A stretch of DNA of 64,000 nucleotides from the NCBI GenBank assembly GCA_020638875.1, contig JACKHS010000013.1, forward strand, positions 1 to 64,000, written 5' to 3'. Position 1 is the first letter of the stretch. Each line of letters begins with the position of its first letter. Below are positions 43,957 to 51,931 of this stretch, one piece after another. The stretch comes from Planctomycetota bacterium. GTDB taxonomy: Bacteria > Planctomycetota > UBA1135 > GCA-002686595. The position numbers and the translations under genes were made by a program. Under the pieces are notes generated by a model that made no database searches, had not been told where the DNA came from, and saw nothing but the letters and a program-made list of their open reading frames with translations.

Positions 43957-44781
43957 CTAGCTCGGGCGGGTCGGCGAGGGGGAGGGGAGGACCTTCTGGA
44001 CGCGGTCCAGCCGGTAGGTCTTGAGGGTGCCGCTGCGCAGGCACACGGCTTCGAGGTAGCCCGTCTGATGGCGCTGGTACAGGAAGCGCGGGGCGACGGG
44101 CAGTTGCGCGACGTGTTCGGGCGCCTCGCCGTAGACGAGCACGACCTCGTCACCGGCCGCGGCCGCGGCGCTCAGCGGGCGCAGGCGCGGCTTCATGCGC
44201 GGCGCGAGCGGCGCGGCGCCGGCCATGGTGAGCGGCGCGCCGCACAGCGCGAGCAGCTCGTTGAAGCCCGCTCCGCCGCCCATGCGCGCGAGGCACTCGG
44301 CGAGCACCATCCAGCAGTAGACGGCGTCGGAGAGCGCGCGGTGGTGCGGACCCTCCTCGAGCTCGAGGTGCTGCGAGAGCGTGTCGAGCTTGTGGTCGAC
44401 GGACTCGGGGATCCAGCGCCGCGCGACGGCCAGCGAGTCGACGAAGGCGCCGGACGGCGGCTGCATGCCGTGACGCGCGTACTCGAAGCCGAGCACGCCC
44501 GCGTCGAAGCGCGCGTTGTGCGCCGCGAGGCCGTCGTCGCCGACCCACTCGCGGAAGGCCGCGAGCACCTCGGGCGCCGGCGGTGCGTCGCGCACGTCGT
44601 CCTGGCGGATGCCGTGCACCTCCGTGGCGCCCGGCTCGATCTCGACCTCCGGCCGCACCAGGCTCTCGAACTGGTCCTGGATCTCGCCGTCGACGACCCG
44701 CACGGCCCCCAGCTCGAGCAGGTGGGGGGCGCCCAGCAGGGTGGCGGTCTCGGTGTCGAGGACGACGAAGGAGGGGCTCAT
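43957..44781 (-). CDS. DEDDh 3'-5' exonuclease with C-terminal WYL-like segment
   Basis: 274 residues from ATG 44781; the longer frame lacks exonuclease similarity. Exo I SFVVLDTETATLLGAPHLLE, Exo II AAHNARFDAGVLGFEYA and Exo III HHRALSDAVYCWMVLAEC hold the DEDDh residues of RNase T/DnaQ-type nucleases, with EVHGIRQDDV between. After about residue 190 a separate domain has DEVVLVYGEAPEHVAQ, then FLYQRHQTGYLEAVCLRSGT and LKTYRLDRVQKVL, which resembles the C-terminal strands of WYL domains (xRTFRLDRI). It may link nuclease activity to nucleic-acid or nucleotide sensing. Upstream of typA in one operon. Confidence 0.85.
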   Translation of the reverse strand: MSPSFVVLDTETATLLGAPHLLELGAVRVVDGEIQDQFESLVRPEVEIEPGATEVHGIRQDDVRDAPPAPEVLAAFREWVGDDGLAAHNARFDAGVLGFEYARHGMQPPSGAFVDSLAVARRWIPESVDHKLDTLSQHLELEEGPHHRALSDAVYCWMVLAECLARMGGGAGFNELLALCGAPLTMAGAAPLAPRMKPRLRPLSAAAAAGDEVVLVYGEAPEHVAQLPVAPRFLYQRHQTGYLEAVCLRSGTLKTYRLDRVQKVLPSPSPTRPS

Positions 44782-44934
44782 GGCGGGAAAGGAGGCGAAC
44801 CAGGATAGCGGCGCTCCCGGGCTTCGCCAGGGGTGCGGCGGCGTCGAGACGTCGACCCGTGCGCCGCGCGAGCGGTGGCGGGCGCTCTCTCGGGTCTCGC
44901 CGCCGCGGTCGTCACGCGTCTTCCTCGGAACGAC

Positions 44935-44971
44935 GGCGGCGCCCACGACCGCGGAGGTCGTGGGCGCCGCC
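44935..44971 (-). terminator. Perfect 16-bp hairpin after the beta-helix gene
   Basis: GGCGGCGCCCACGACC and GGTCGTGGGCGCCGCC around a GCGGA loop, starting 16 bp downstream of the stop of the minus-strand beta-helix gene. Strong stem, no U-tract; position suggests a transcription terminator. Confidence 0.75.
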
Positions 44972-44986
44972 GGTGCGCGGGGTCGC

Positions 44987-46489
44987 CTAGAGGACGAAGG
45001 TCGCGCGCAAGGCGTCGGAGGTGTTGGAGCCCGTGCCGGCCGCGGCCGGGTCGCGGAACCAGGCCTGGAAGTACCAGGTGCTGCCGGGCGTGACGAGGCC
45101 CGGACCGCCGCCCGTCGGCGGGGCGGCCAGGTCGATCGCGCGCGTCAGCACGCCCGCGGGCGAGCTGGGCGCCGGCGGGCCCAGGCGGAACAGCCCCAGG
45201 CCGCTCGCGTCGACGCAGCGCAGGCCGTCCACGAAGGGCACCTGGGTCTGCGCGGGGCCGTAGAAGAAGATGCCGGGCTGACCCGCGGGCAGCGAGGCGG
45301 CGCTGAGCACGAGGTCGTTCGCCGTCATCCGGGTGCTGCCGCTCCAGCCGATGCGCGCGCCCTGACCGGTCGAGTTCGCCAGCGACGTGCAGTAGACCGA
45401 GGGCGCGGGCGCGTCGAAGGGCAGCGCCCCGACGTCGACGCGGCTGCCGTCGGCGTCCAGCACGGCCGGGTCGCCGGCGTCGATGCAGGGCGAGCCCGCG
45501 GTCAGGTGGTAGTCGCCGGCGAGCGGCGCGACGAACAGCGGGTCGGCGTCGAAGTTGCCGACGCCGGCCGCGCCGCCCTCGACGTCGCAGTAGCTCACCG
45601 AGGTGACGCCGGTGAGCTGCGGCAGGTCGTTCCCGCGCACGATCGTGTCGACGAGCGTCACCGGCCCGTACACGCCGCCGCCCAGCTCGGTGTTGCCGAA
45701 GATGGTGTTGTCGAGCACCGTGCAGTTGACGAGCGTCGAGCCGGCGGCCTCGGCCGCGAGCCCGCCGCCGTAGGACGAGAAGATGCCGCCGTTGGCGTGG
45801 TTGGCGAGGATCAGGCAGCGCTCGAGGCGCGCCGTGCCGGTCGACTTGACGTACACGCCCGCGCCGCGGCCCTGGCCGAAGACGGCCTGGTTGGCCTCGA
45901 TGCGGCAGCCGCGCAGCACCGCCGCGCCGCCGGTCACGTACAGCCCGCCGCCGGCGCCGCTGGTGACCGAGTTCTGGAAGACCACGCAGTCCTCCATCAC
46001 CGGCGCGCCGTAAACGCCGCCGCCGTGGCCGGTCGCCGCGTGGTTGTTGTGGATGTTGCAGCGCAGCAGGTACGGGTCGCCGTGCACGCCGCCGCCCCAC
46101 AGGCCGCTGTTGAGCGAGATGTCGCAGTTCTCGATCGTCGGGTGAGCGCCGAGCGCGGCGTTGATGCCGCCGTTGTTCCCGCCGGTGACGGTGAAGCCCG
46201 CCAGGCGCGAGGTCGGACCTTCGCCGGTGAGGAAGCTCACCGCCGCGCCGCCGCCGTTCGCGTCGAGCACGGTGACGGCCGGACCGCCGACGCCGATCAC
46301 CTGCACGGCCTTGCCGTGGAAGTCGAGCGTCTGGACGTAGGTGCCCGGCTGGACGAGGACGCGGTCGCCGTCGGCGGCGCCGTCGACGGCGGCTTGCAGG
46401 CTCGCCGGCGGCGCGACGATCCAGTCGGTGGCGAGCGCGAAGGGGGAGAGGAGCGGAAGCGCGAGGAGGTGGAGCGGAGTGCGGTACAT
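44987..46489 (-). CDS. Secreted parallel beta-helix protein with planctomycete C-terminal module
   Basis: 500 residues from ATG 46489. Signal peptide MYRTPLHLLALPLLSPFALA; ASLQAAVDGAADGDRVLVQP and GTYVQTLDFHGKAVQVIGVG form the usual N-cap. The beta-helix follows with many short turns (HPTIENCDISLNSGLWGGGV, APVMEDCVVFQNSVTSGAGG, ARLERCLILANHANGGIFSS), then DPLFVAPLAGDYHLTAGSPC and IDAGDP, the standard end of PbH1/DUF1565-type proteins. The last 130 residues repeat the FFYGPAQTQVPFVDGLRCV module seen at 34 kb. Probably extracellular; catalytic residues of polysaccharide lyases are not evident. Confidence 0.85.
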   Translation of the reverse strand: MYRTPLHLLALPLLSPFALATDWIVAPPASLQAAVDGAADGDRVLVQPGTYVQTLDFHGKAVQVIGVGGPAVTVLDANGGGAAVSFLTGEGPTSRLAGFTVTGGNNGGINAALGAHPTIENCDISLNSGLWGGGVHGDPYLLRCNIHNNHAATGHGGGVYGAPVMEDCVVFQNSVTSGAGGGLYVTGGAAVLRGCRIEANQAVFGQGRGAGVYVKSTGTARLERCLILANHANGGIFSSYGGGLAAEAAGSTLVNCTVLDNTIFGNTELGGGVYGPVTLVDTIVRGNDLPQLTGVTSVSYCDVEGGAAGVGNFDADPLFVAPLAGDYHLTAGSPCIDAGDPAVLDADGSRVDVGALPFDAPAPSVYCTSLANSTGQGARIGWSGSTRMTANDLVLSAASLPAGQPGIFFYGPAQTQVPFVDGLRCVDASGLGLFRLGPPAPSSPAGVLTRAIDLAAPPTGGGPGLVTPGSTWYFQAWFRDPAAAGTGSNTSDALRATFVL

Positions 46490-46677
46490 GCGGCTCGATC
46501 GGGAAGTCGGGGGGGTCGGACGTGCCGGCGCGCGGTGACTTCTCGGTCTCTGCAAGTGTCCTTGCGACGCGCGCCGGCGGGCCTGCGAGGCGAGCGTCGT
46601 CGCTCGCACGCCCGGACAGCCAGGTGGAGAGCGACGAGCGCGCCAGGCGATGCAGCTTCCGCCGGAATTCTGCGCGC

Positions 46678-47340
46678 TCAGCGCTCAGCGTCGCGTGCGT
46701 TCGCGGCGTCGTCGAGCAGCGCGAGCGCCGCTTCCGTCGACGTCTGCCCGAACGCGTCGTAGTGCTCGCCGACCGCGCGGAACGCCGGCGGGCGCAGCGG
46801 ACACACGAGCTCGTCGGCCTCGCGCGCGAGCCGCGCGCACGCCTCGTACGAACCGACCGGCACCGCGACGACGACGCGCCGTGCGCCTTGGGCGCGCAGC
46901 GCCCGCAACGCCGCGAGCACGGTCGCGCCGGTCGCGAGGCCGTCGTCGACGAGCAGCACCTCGCGCCCCTGCGGATCGAGCGCGTGGACGCCGAACGTCG
47001 CGCGCAGCTCGCGCGCGCGCTCGCGTTCGCGCGCGACCTCGGCCCCGAGCTGGCGCTCGTCCACGGCGAAGGCGCGCAACGAGTCGTCGAACAGGAAGGC
47101 GTCACCGTCGGCCGTCACCGCGCCGACCGCGACCTCGGGGTATCCCGGCGCGCCGACCTTGCGCACGATGCACACGCCGAGCTCGAGCCGCAGCGCGCGC
47201 GCCACCTCGTACGCCACCGGCACGCCGCCGCGCGGGATGCCCAGCACGAGCGCGTCCGCGCCGACGCGGCCCGCGAGCTCTTCGGCGAGGACTCGGCCCG
47301 CTTCGGCGCGGTCGCGGTAGCGCTCGGGGAGGACCGTCAT
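46678..47340 (-). CDS. Phosphoribosyltransferase family protein
   Basis: 220 residues. GADALVLGIPRGGVPVAYEV and VRKVGAPGYPEVAVGAVTAD are the N-terminal hood and PP-loop region, and EVLLVDDGLATGATVLAALR is the PRPP-binding signature (VVLVDDGIATGAT). This subgroup (often annotated as erythromycin-esterase-like or dienelactone-linked PRTase) has unknown substrate. It starts 10 bp after the Fur-like gene, as third gene of an operon with a Ser/Thr kinase. Confidence 0.88.
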   Translation of the reverse strand: MTVLPERYRDRAEAGRVLAEELAGRVGADALVLGIPRGGVPVAYEVARALRLELGVCIVRKVGAPGYPEVAVGAVTADGDAFLFDDSLRAFAVDERQLGAEVARERERARELRATFGVHALDPQGREVLLVDDGLATGATVLAALRALRAQGARRVVVAVPVGSYEACARLAREADELVCPLRPPAFRAVGEHYDAFGQTSTEAALALLDDAANARDAER

Positions 47341-47350
47341 CGCGTCGACC

Positions 47351-47731
47351 TCAGAACACCGACGGCTTGCAGTCGGGGCAGCGGCCGTAGAGCGTGAGCT
47401 CGTGCCCCTCGGCCTCGAAGCCCTCGGGCGCCAGCGCGTCGAGCTCGTCGAAGCAGCCCTCGATGTCGTAGACCTTGCCGCACCTGAGGCACTTGAAGTG
47501 GTGGTGGTGGTGCTGGTGCGCGGCCTCGTAGCGCGTCGGCTCGCCGGGCACGTCGACCACGGTCAGGTCGCCCTCTTCCACCGCTGCCTTGACGTTGCGA
47601 TAGACCGTCGCGGTGCCGAGACCCGGCACGACGGCCTGCGCGCGATCGAGGATCTCGGGGATCGACAGCGGGCCCTCGGCCTCGTCGAGCACCTTGCGGA
47701 TCGCCAGCCGCTGCTCCGTCTTGCGCGTCAC
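47351..47731 (-). CDS. Fur-family metalloregulator
   Basis: 126 residues from GTG 47731; no ATG is available in frame nearby. Winged helix: EGPLSIPEILDRAQAVVPGL, GTATVYRNVKAAVEEGDL (recognition helix TVYRNVKAA). Then the metal-sensing domain with AAHQHHHHHFKCLRCGKVYD and GRCPDCKPSVF, giving two CxxC pairs for structural zinc and a His cluster for the regulatory metal. It is shorter at the N-terminus than E. coli Fur and closer to PerR/Zur-like members. Which metal or peroxide it senses cannot be told. Encoded 13 bp after the kinase gene and 10 bp before a phosphoribosyltransferase. Confidence 0.88.
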   Translation of the reverse strand: MTRKTEQRLAIRKVLDEAEGPLSIPEILDRAQAVVPGLGTATVYRNVKAAVEEGDLTVVDVPGEPTRYEAAHQHHHHHFKCLRCGKVYDIEGCFDELDALAPEGFEAEGHELTLYGRCPDCKPSVF

Positions 47732-47744
47732 GCGGCGGCCCTCC

Positions 47745-49877
47745 TCAGTGCATCAGCTCGCGGAAGTCCGGGAGCTGACGCAGGACGTCGAGGTCGCCGT
47801 TGTTGCGCAGCTCGCTCTGGATGAAGTAGCCGCGGTCGCGCGCGCGCGTGAGCTGGTCCATCGCCTCGTCGAGGTCGCCCGTGATCGCGAAGACGCAGGC
47901 CGAGTGGAACGAGGTGTAGCCGTCCTTGGGCGCGTGCTCGAGCGCGACGTGCACCTGGCGGCGCGCCTCGGAGAAGCGGCCCTCGCCCATGCGCACGAGC
48001 AGCAGCGCCATGTGCAGGCGCGCTTCCTGGTCGTCGGGCTCCTGCTTGAGGCGCGCGCGCGCGGCGGAGATGCCCTCGGACGCGACCTCGAGCGCCTCCT
48101 CGTAGCGGTCGAGGCGGCGCAGCACCTTGAACAGGTGGTCGTAGCTGCCGATGTGCGAGGGCTTGAGCGTGATGGCGCGCCGCAGCAGGCCGGCGGCGCC
48201 CTTGTTGTTGCCCTCGCGCGCGAGGATCGCGCCGAGCAGGCGGTGCGCGAGCCACTCCTCGCTGTCGTGCTGGATGGAGATGCGGTACTCGCGCTGCGCC
48301 TCGGTGTAGTGCCCCGAGAGGTGGTACGCGAAGCCGAGCGACGTGTGCGCCTCGGCGCAGTCGGGGTCGAGCGCCAGGGCGCGCTCGGCGTACTCGCGCG
48401 CCTCGGCGAGGAAGGCCTCGTCGCCGTCCCAGTACAGGTACTTGCGCACCAGCGCCTCGGCGAGGCCGGCGTAGGCGAGCGCGCAGTAGGGGTCGGCGTC
48501 GATGGCGGCGCGCATCGAGCTGATCGCGAGCATGAGGTGCTTGCTCGTGCCCTTGAGCAGCACGTCGTGCGCGCGCTGCGTCAGCCCACGGGCGCGCTCG
48601 ACGTTGCGCACGGTGCCCTCGCTGGGGCGCACGGCGAGCTCGGACAGCCGCCGGCGGATCGTGCGCGTCGCGGCGCGCACGAGGTCGGCCTGCAGCGCCC
48701 ACTCGTCGGGTTCGGTCTGCTGGATGCGCTCGACGTGCGCGTCGCGCAGCGTCGGCGCGCCGCCGTTGCGGGTCCAGCGCTCGATCTCGAGGTCGAGCGT
48801 GCCGCTGGGCGGCGTGAGCTTGAACGTCGAGCGCACGACGTAGTCGAAGGCGCCGTCGCGCGGGAGCTGCTCGCCTTCGACGAGCCGCACCTCGAGGCCC
48901 TTCGTGCGCCCCAGCTCCGTCGCGAGGTCGCGGCGCAGGCCGGCCGCGACCTGCGAACAGGCCGTGTCGTCGTCGGCGCAGTGCACCGGCGGCAGCAGCA
49001 TCACGCCCTCGATCTGGTTCTGCGTGCGCGTGCGGGCGCCGCGCCGGTCGGCGATGCTGAGCAGCGCGCCGTACGCCTCGGCCGCGTCCTGGTAGCGGTC
49101 GGCCGGTTCGGGCGACAGGCACTTGAGGATCATGGCCTCGAAGACCGCCGGGAAGCCGGGGCGCACGACCGAGGGCCGCCGCGGCTTGCAGTCCAGGATG
49201 GCCATGCAGACCTCCGGGAAGCTCTTGCCCGGGAACGGCAGCTCGCCGGTCATCGTGTGGTAGAGCACCGCGCCCAGCGAGAAGATGTCCGAGCGCAGGT
49301 CGAGCTCCTCGCCGCGCACCTGCTCCGGCGACATGTACAGCACCGTGCCGACCAGCGTGCCGTGCTGCGTGATCGACGACTCGTTCGCGGCCCGCGCGAT
49401 GCCGAAGTCCAGCAGCTTCACCGAGCCGTCGTCGAGCACCATGATGTTGCCCGGCTTGAGGTCGCGGTGGATCAGGTGGTTCTCGTGCACGGCGCGCAGC
49501 GCGTCGGTGACCTGCTGCGCGATGCGCGTGCACTCCTCCCAGCCCAGGCGCCGGTCCTTGAGGATCTTGTCGAGGGTGCGCCCCTCGAGGTACTCCATCG
49601 CGATGTACGGCGTGCCGGCGCCCTTCTCGATGCCGGGCGGCTTGAACACGTCGTACTCGTAGACGACCGCGATGTTCTTGTGCTGCAGGTTCGACGTGTG
49701 CTTGGCCTCGCGCAAGAAGCGCTGGTCGGCCGCAGGGTCGAGCTCGGCGTGCGGGCGCAGGATCTTCAGCGCCACGGTGCGCTCGAGGCGCTGGTCCTTG
49801 GCGCGGTAGACCTCCGACAGAGGTCCCTCCCCGAGGCGGTCGGCCACGGGGTCGAACTCGAAGTGTGCGAACTGCAT
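47745..49877 (-). CDS. Ser/Thr protein kinase with TPR repeats
   Basis: From ATG 49877 (MQFAHFEFDPVADRLGEG) the protein has 710 residues; an ATG at 49946 adds 23 residues and is also possible. Kinase domain about residues 8-270: glycine loop LGEGPLSEVY, VALKILRP lysine, HLIHRDLKPGNIMVLDDG catalytic loop, KLLDFGIARA DFG and VLYMSPEQVRGEEL. A linker with SIADRRGARTRTQNQIEGVM leads to a domain with MLLPPVHCADDDTACSQVAA, resembling the TolB-like/adenylate-cyclase-associated segment. From about residue 430 a series of TPR units follows (AHTSLGFAYHLSGHYTEAQR is clear). No transmembrane segment, so cytoplasmic. The first gene of an operon with a Fur regulator. Confidence 0.88.
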   Translation of the reverse strand: MQFAHFEFDPVADRLGEGPLSEVYRAKDQRLERTVALKILRPHAELDPAADQRFLREAKHTSNLQHKNIAVVYEYDVFKPPGIEKGAGTPYIAMEYLEGRTLDKILKDRRLGWEECTRIAQQVTDALRAVHENHLIHRDLKPGNIMVLDDGSVKLLDFGIARAANESSITQHGTLVGTVLYMSPEQVRGEELDLRSDIFSLGAVLYHTMTGELPFPGKSFPEVCMAILDCKPRRPSVVRPGFPAVFEAMILKCLSPEPADRYQDAAEAYGALLSIADRRGARTRTQNQIEGVMLLPPVHCADDDTACSQVAAGLRRDLATELGRTKGLEVRLVEGEQLPRDGAFDYVVRSTFKLTPPSGTLDLEIERWTRNGGAPTLRDAHVERIQQTEPDEWALQADLVRAATRTIRRRLSELAVRPSEGTVRNVERARGLTQRAHDVLLKGTSKHLMLAISSMRAAIDADPYCALAYAGLAEALVRKYLYWDGDEAFLAEAREYAERALALDPDCAEAHTSLGFAYHLSGHYTEAQREYRISIQHDSEEWLAHRLLGAILAREGNNKGAAGLLRRAITLKPSHIGSYDHLFKVLRRLDRYEEALEVASEGISAARARLKQEPDDQEARLHMALLLVRMGEGRFSEARRQVHVALEHAPKDGYTSFHSACVFAITGDLDEAMDQLTRARDRGYFIQSELRNNGDLDVLRQLPDFRELMH

Positions 49878-50053
49878 CTGGGGTGCGGCGCCCCGAGCGA
49901 CGCCCGAGACCCGGGGGGATTCTACAGGCTCGCCGGCGAGTTCCATGGGCCAGAGGCGCGCGGGAGGCGAAACACTCGGCGGGTCGTACCGTAGGGTGGC
50001 GGGACGCCGCGCGGCGGCGCGTCCGCCCGAGTCCCGATCGCACGGCACGCACG

Positions 50054-50518
50054 ATGACACCCCGACCGACGACCCACTGGGAGCGCGAGCGCTCCGCCTG
50101 GTACCGCGACGCCGCGCGCAGCGAGATCCGCGAGGGCGCGAGCCCGCTGCTCTGGATGCTCGGCTTCGGCGCCGTGGGCCTCGTCGCGGACGGGATGCAG
50201 CACCTCGACGAGCTGCGCGGCCCGGGGGCGCTACTCGCCGGCCTCGGCTGCGCGCTGACGCTCTGGGGGCTGATGCGCGGCCGTGCGTGGGCGCGCTGGA
50301 GCGGCGCGGCCGTCGCCGCGGCGCTGCTGCTCTTCCAGGCCGTCGCCCTCGCGGGCGCGCTGCTCGGCGACGCGCCCGTCGACCTGTGGCGAGTGCTCGT
50401 GGCGGTGAGCTTCGCGGGCGTGACCGGGGCGATCCTGTGGTCGCTGGTCGAGCCCGGCGCGCGCGAGCGCTTCACGCGCGCCCGCCGCGGCGTCGACGAG
50501 TCCGCGCCGCCGGTCTGA
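50054..50518 (+). CDS. Small membrane protein of unknown function
   Basis: 154 residues from ATG 50054. A hydrophilic N-terminus (TTHWERERSAWYRDAARSEI) leads to about four hydrophobic helices (PLLWMLGFGAVGLVAD, GPGALLAGLGCALTLWGLMR, AAVAAALLLFQAVALAGALL, VLVAVSFAGVTGAILWSLVE) and a charged tail. No family recognised. It is divergent from the kinase gene. Confidence 0.65.
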   Translation: MTPRPTTHWERERSAWYRDAARSEIREGASPLLWMLGFGAVGLVADGMQHLDELRGPGALLAGLGCALTLWGLMRGRAWARWSGAAVAAALLLFQAVALAGALLGDAPVDLWRVLVAVSFAGVTGAILWSLVEPGARERFTRARRGVDESAPPV

Positions 50519-50568
50519 GAGCGCGCGTGCAGTCGGCGCCTCGCGGGCGCATGCTCTGGTGCAGCACC

Positions 50569-51342
50569 ATGAGCACCCTCCCGGAGAACGTCCAGCCCGC
50601 GCCCGCCGAGGGCGAGCTCGCCTTCAGCGACGACGACCTCAACGCGCTCGACGAGGCCGTCTGCCGCGACCCCGCCTACAACGAGCGGCGCCTCGCGCTG
50701 CGGCGCAAGCTGCTCGCGCTCGGCAAGCGCTTCGCCGGCGCGAAGCGGACGCCCAAGCTCGGCCTCGAGGCGCGCACGAGCCTGCACAACCCGCACGCCT
50801 TCAACGGCAACAAGGTGCGCCGCCTGTGGGCCTACGTCTGCCGCGACAAGACGGAGAAGGGCCGCCTGCGGCGCGTGGTCGGCAAGGAGCTCGCGTCCGA
50901 CCTCGACGCGGCCTACCGCAACGCCTACCTCTGCCTCGCGGTCGAGAGCGACCTCGTCGAGACGTCGCTGCGCATCCACGCCGACGCGTGGTTCGACGGT
51001 CAGAACCTCACGCGCCGGGTGAAGGCCGAGGGCGTCGGAGAGCTCGTCGCGCTGCTCAACGAGCTCGACGGCTTCCGCCTCGAGCTGGCCGACTGGAAGG
51101 GCGAGTGGCGCTGCGGCGCGCTGGAGCCCTCGCGGCTCGAGGAGTTCTTCAAGTACTACGAGGCCGGCACGCACGCGCTCGCGCTCGTCCGCCGCTGGCC
51201 GGTGCCCAAGGCGCAACCCGCCGCGCGCGCCGCGCTCCTCGCGCCCGAGGCGCCCGAGCTGCTGCTCGCCGAGCTCGAACGCCTGGTGCCCTTCTACCGC
51301 TTCGCCGCCTGGTCGCAGGAGAGCGACTTCCTCTTCGGGTGA
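50569..51342 (+). CDS. Hypothetical cytoplasmic protein
   Basis: 257 residues from ATG 50569, 50 bp after the previous stop. Charged and helical: LNALDEAVCRDPAYNERRLA, LRRKLLALGKRFAGAKRTPK, ARTSLHNPHAFNGNKVRRLW, then LESPERFFxYYxxG-type segment EEFFKYYEAGTHALALVRRW and an acidic C-terminus (ERLVPFYRFAAWSQESDFLF). No signal peptide or metal motif. I have seen similar proteins in planctomycetes without annotation. Function unknown. Confidence 0.65.
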   Translation: MSTLPENVQPAPAEGELAFSDDDLNALDEAVCRDPAYNERRLALRRKLLALGKRFAGAKRTPKLGLEARTSLHNPHAFNGNKVRRLWAYVCRDKTEKGRLRRVVGKELASDLDAAYRNAYLCLAVESDLVETSLRIHADAWFDGQNLTRRVKAEGVGELVALLNELDGFRLELADWKGEWRCGALEPSRLEEFFKYYEAGTHALALVRRWPVPKAQPAARAALLAPEAPELLLAELERLVPFYRFAAWSQESDFLFG

Positions 51343-51483
51343 CGCAAGCCCGCGCGGCGCGCGCGAGGGCGTCTCGGACGGGCTCCCGGCGGAGCGCGAT
51401 GAGAACGCGCTCTCGTCTGCAGCGCGGATCGCTGCGCGGCTCAACTTGCCGCGCCGCCGGGGCCGACCTACGGTGACCCCGCC

Positions 51484-51831
51484 ATGACGCGCCTCGTCAC
51501 GTCCCTGGTCCTCCTGGTGACCTTGCTGCTCGGCCCCGCCCTCTGTCACGGCGGCGTGCTCGAGCACGAGTGCGGTTGCGACGAGGGCGTCGGTGCGAGC
51601 TGCTCGCACGAGGACGGCTGCGCGGACGATCCCTGCGCGGACTTCATGGTGCCTGGCAGTCGCGAGGAGCTCGAGGCGCCGCTGCGCGCGCTCTTGCCGC
51701 CCGCGCCGCTGCGCTGGCCCGCGCCGCTCGCGCCCGCGCCCTGCGCCGACGTGAGACGCGCGCATCCGCCCGCGCCACCGGACCGCGACGCGTTGCCGTA
51801 CGCGACCAGCGACCGCCCGCCGCGGCGCTGA
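51484..51831 (+). CDS. Small Cys/His-containing secreted protein upstream of metal efflux operon
   Basis: 115 residues. Signal peptide MTRLVTSLVLLVTLLLGPAL ends near CHGG, followed by a compact Cys/His/Asp cluster (LEHECGCDEGVGASCSHEDG, CADDPCADF) and a Pro/Arg-rich tail. The cluster has six Cys and two His within about 35 residues, a plausible metal-binding site or set of disulphides. It precedes czcC by 100 bp, so a periplasmic metal-binding accessory role is an inference from context. Confidence 0.6.
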   Translation: MTRLVTSLVLLVTLLLGPALCHGGVLEHECGCDEGVGASCSHEDGCADDPCADFMVPGSREELEAPLRALLPPAPLRWPAPLAPAPCADVRRAHPPAPPDRDALPYATSDRPPRR

Positions 51832-51931
51832 GCTCACGACTCCCGGGCCGCTCGGCCCGCGTGCGTCCGCGCGGCCCGTCGCGCCGCCGGCGCTCCGTCC
51901 GTTCACGAGGAGTGACCTTGGAGTCCGTGGC

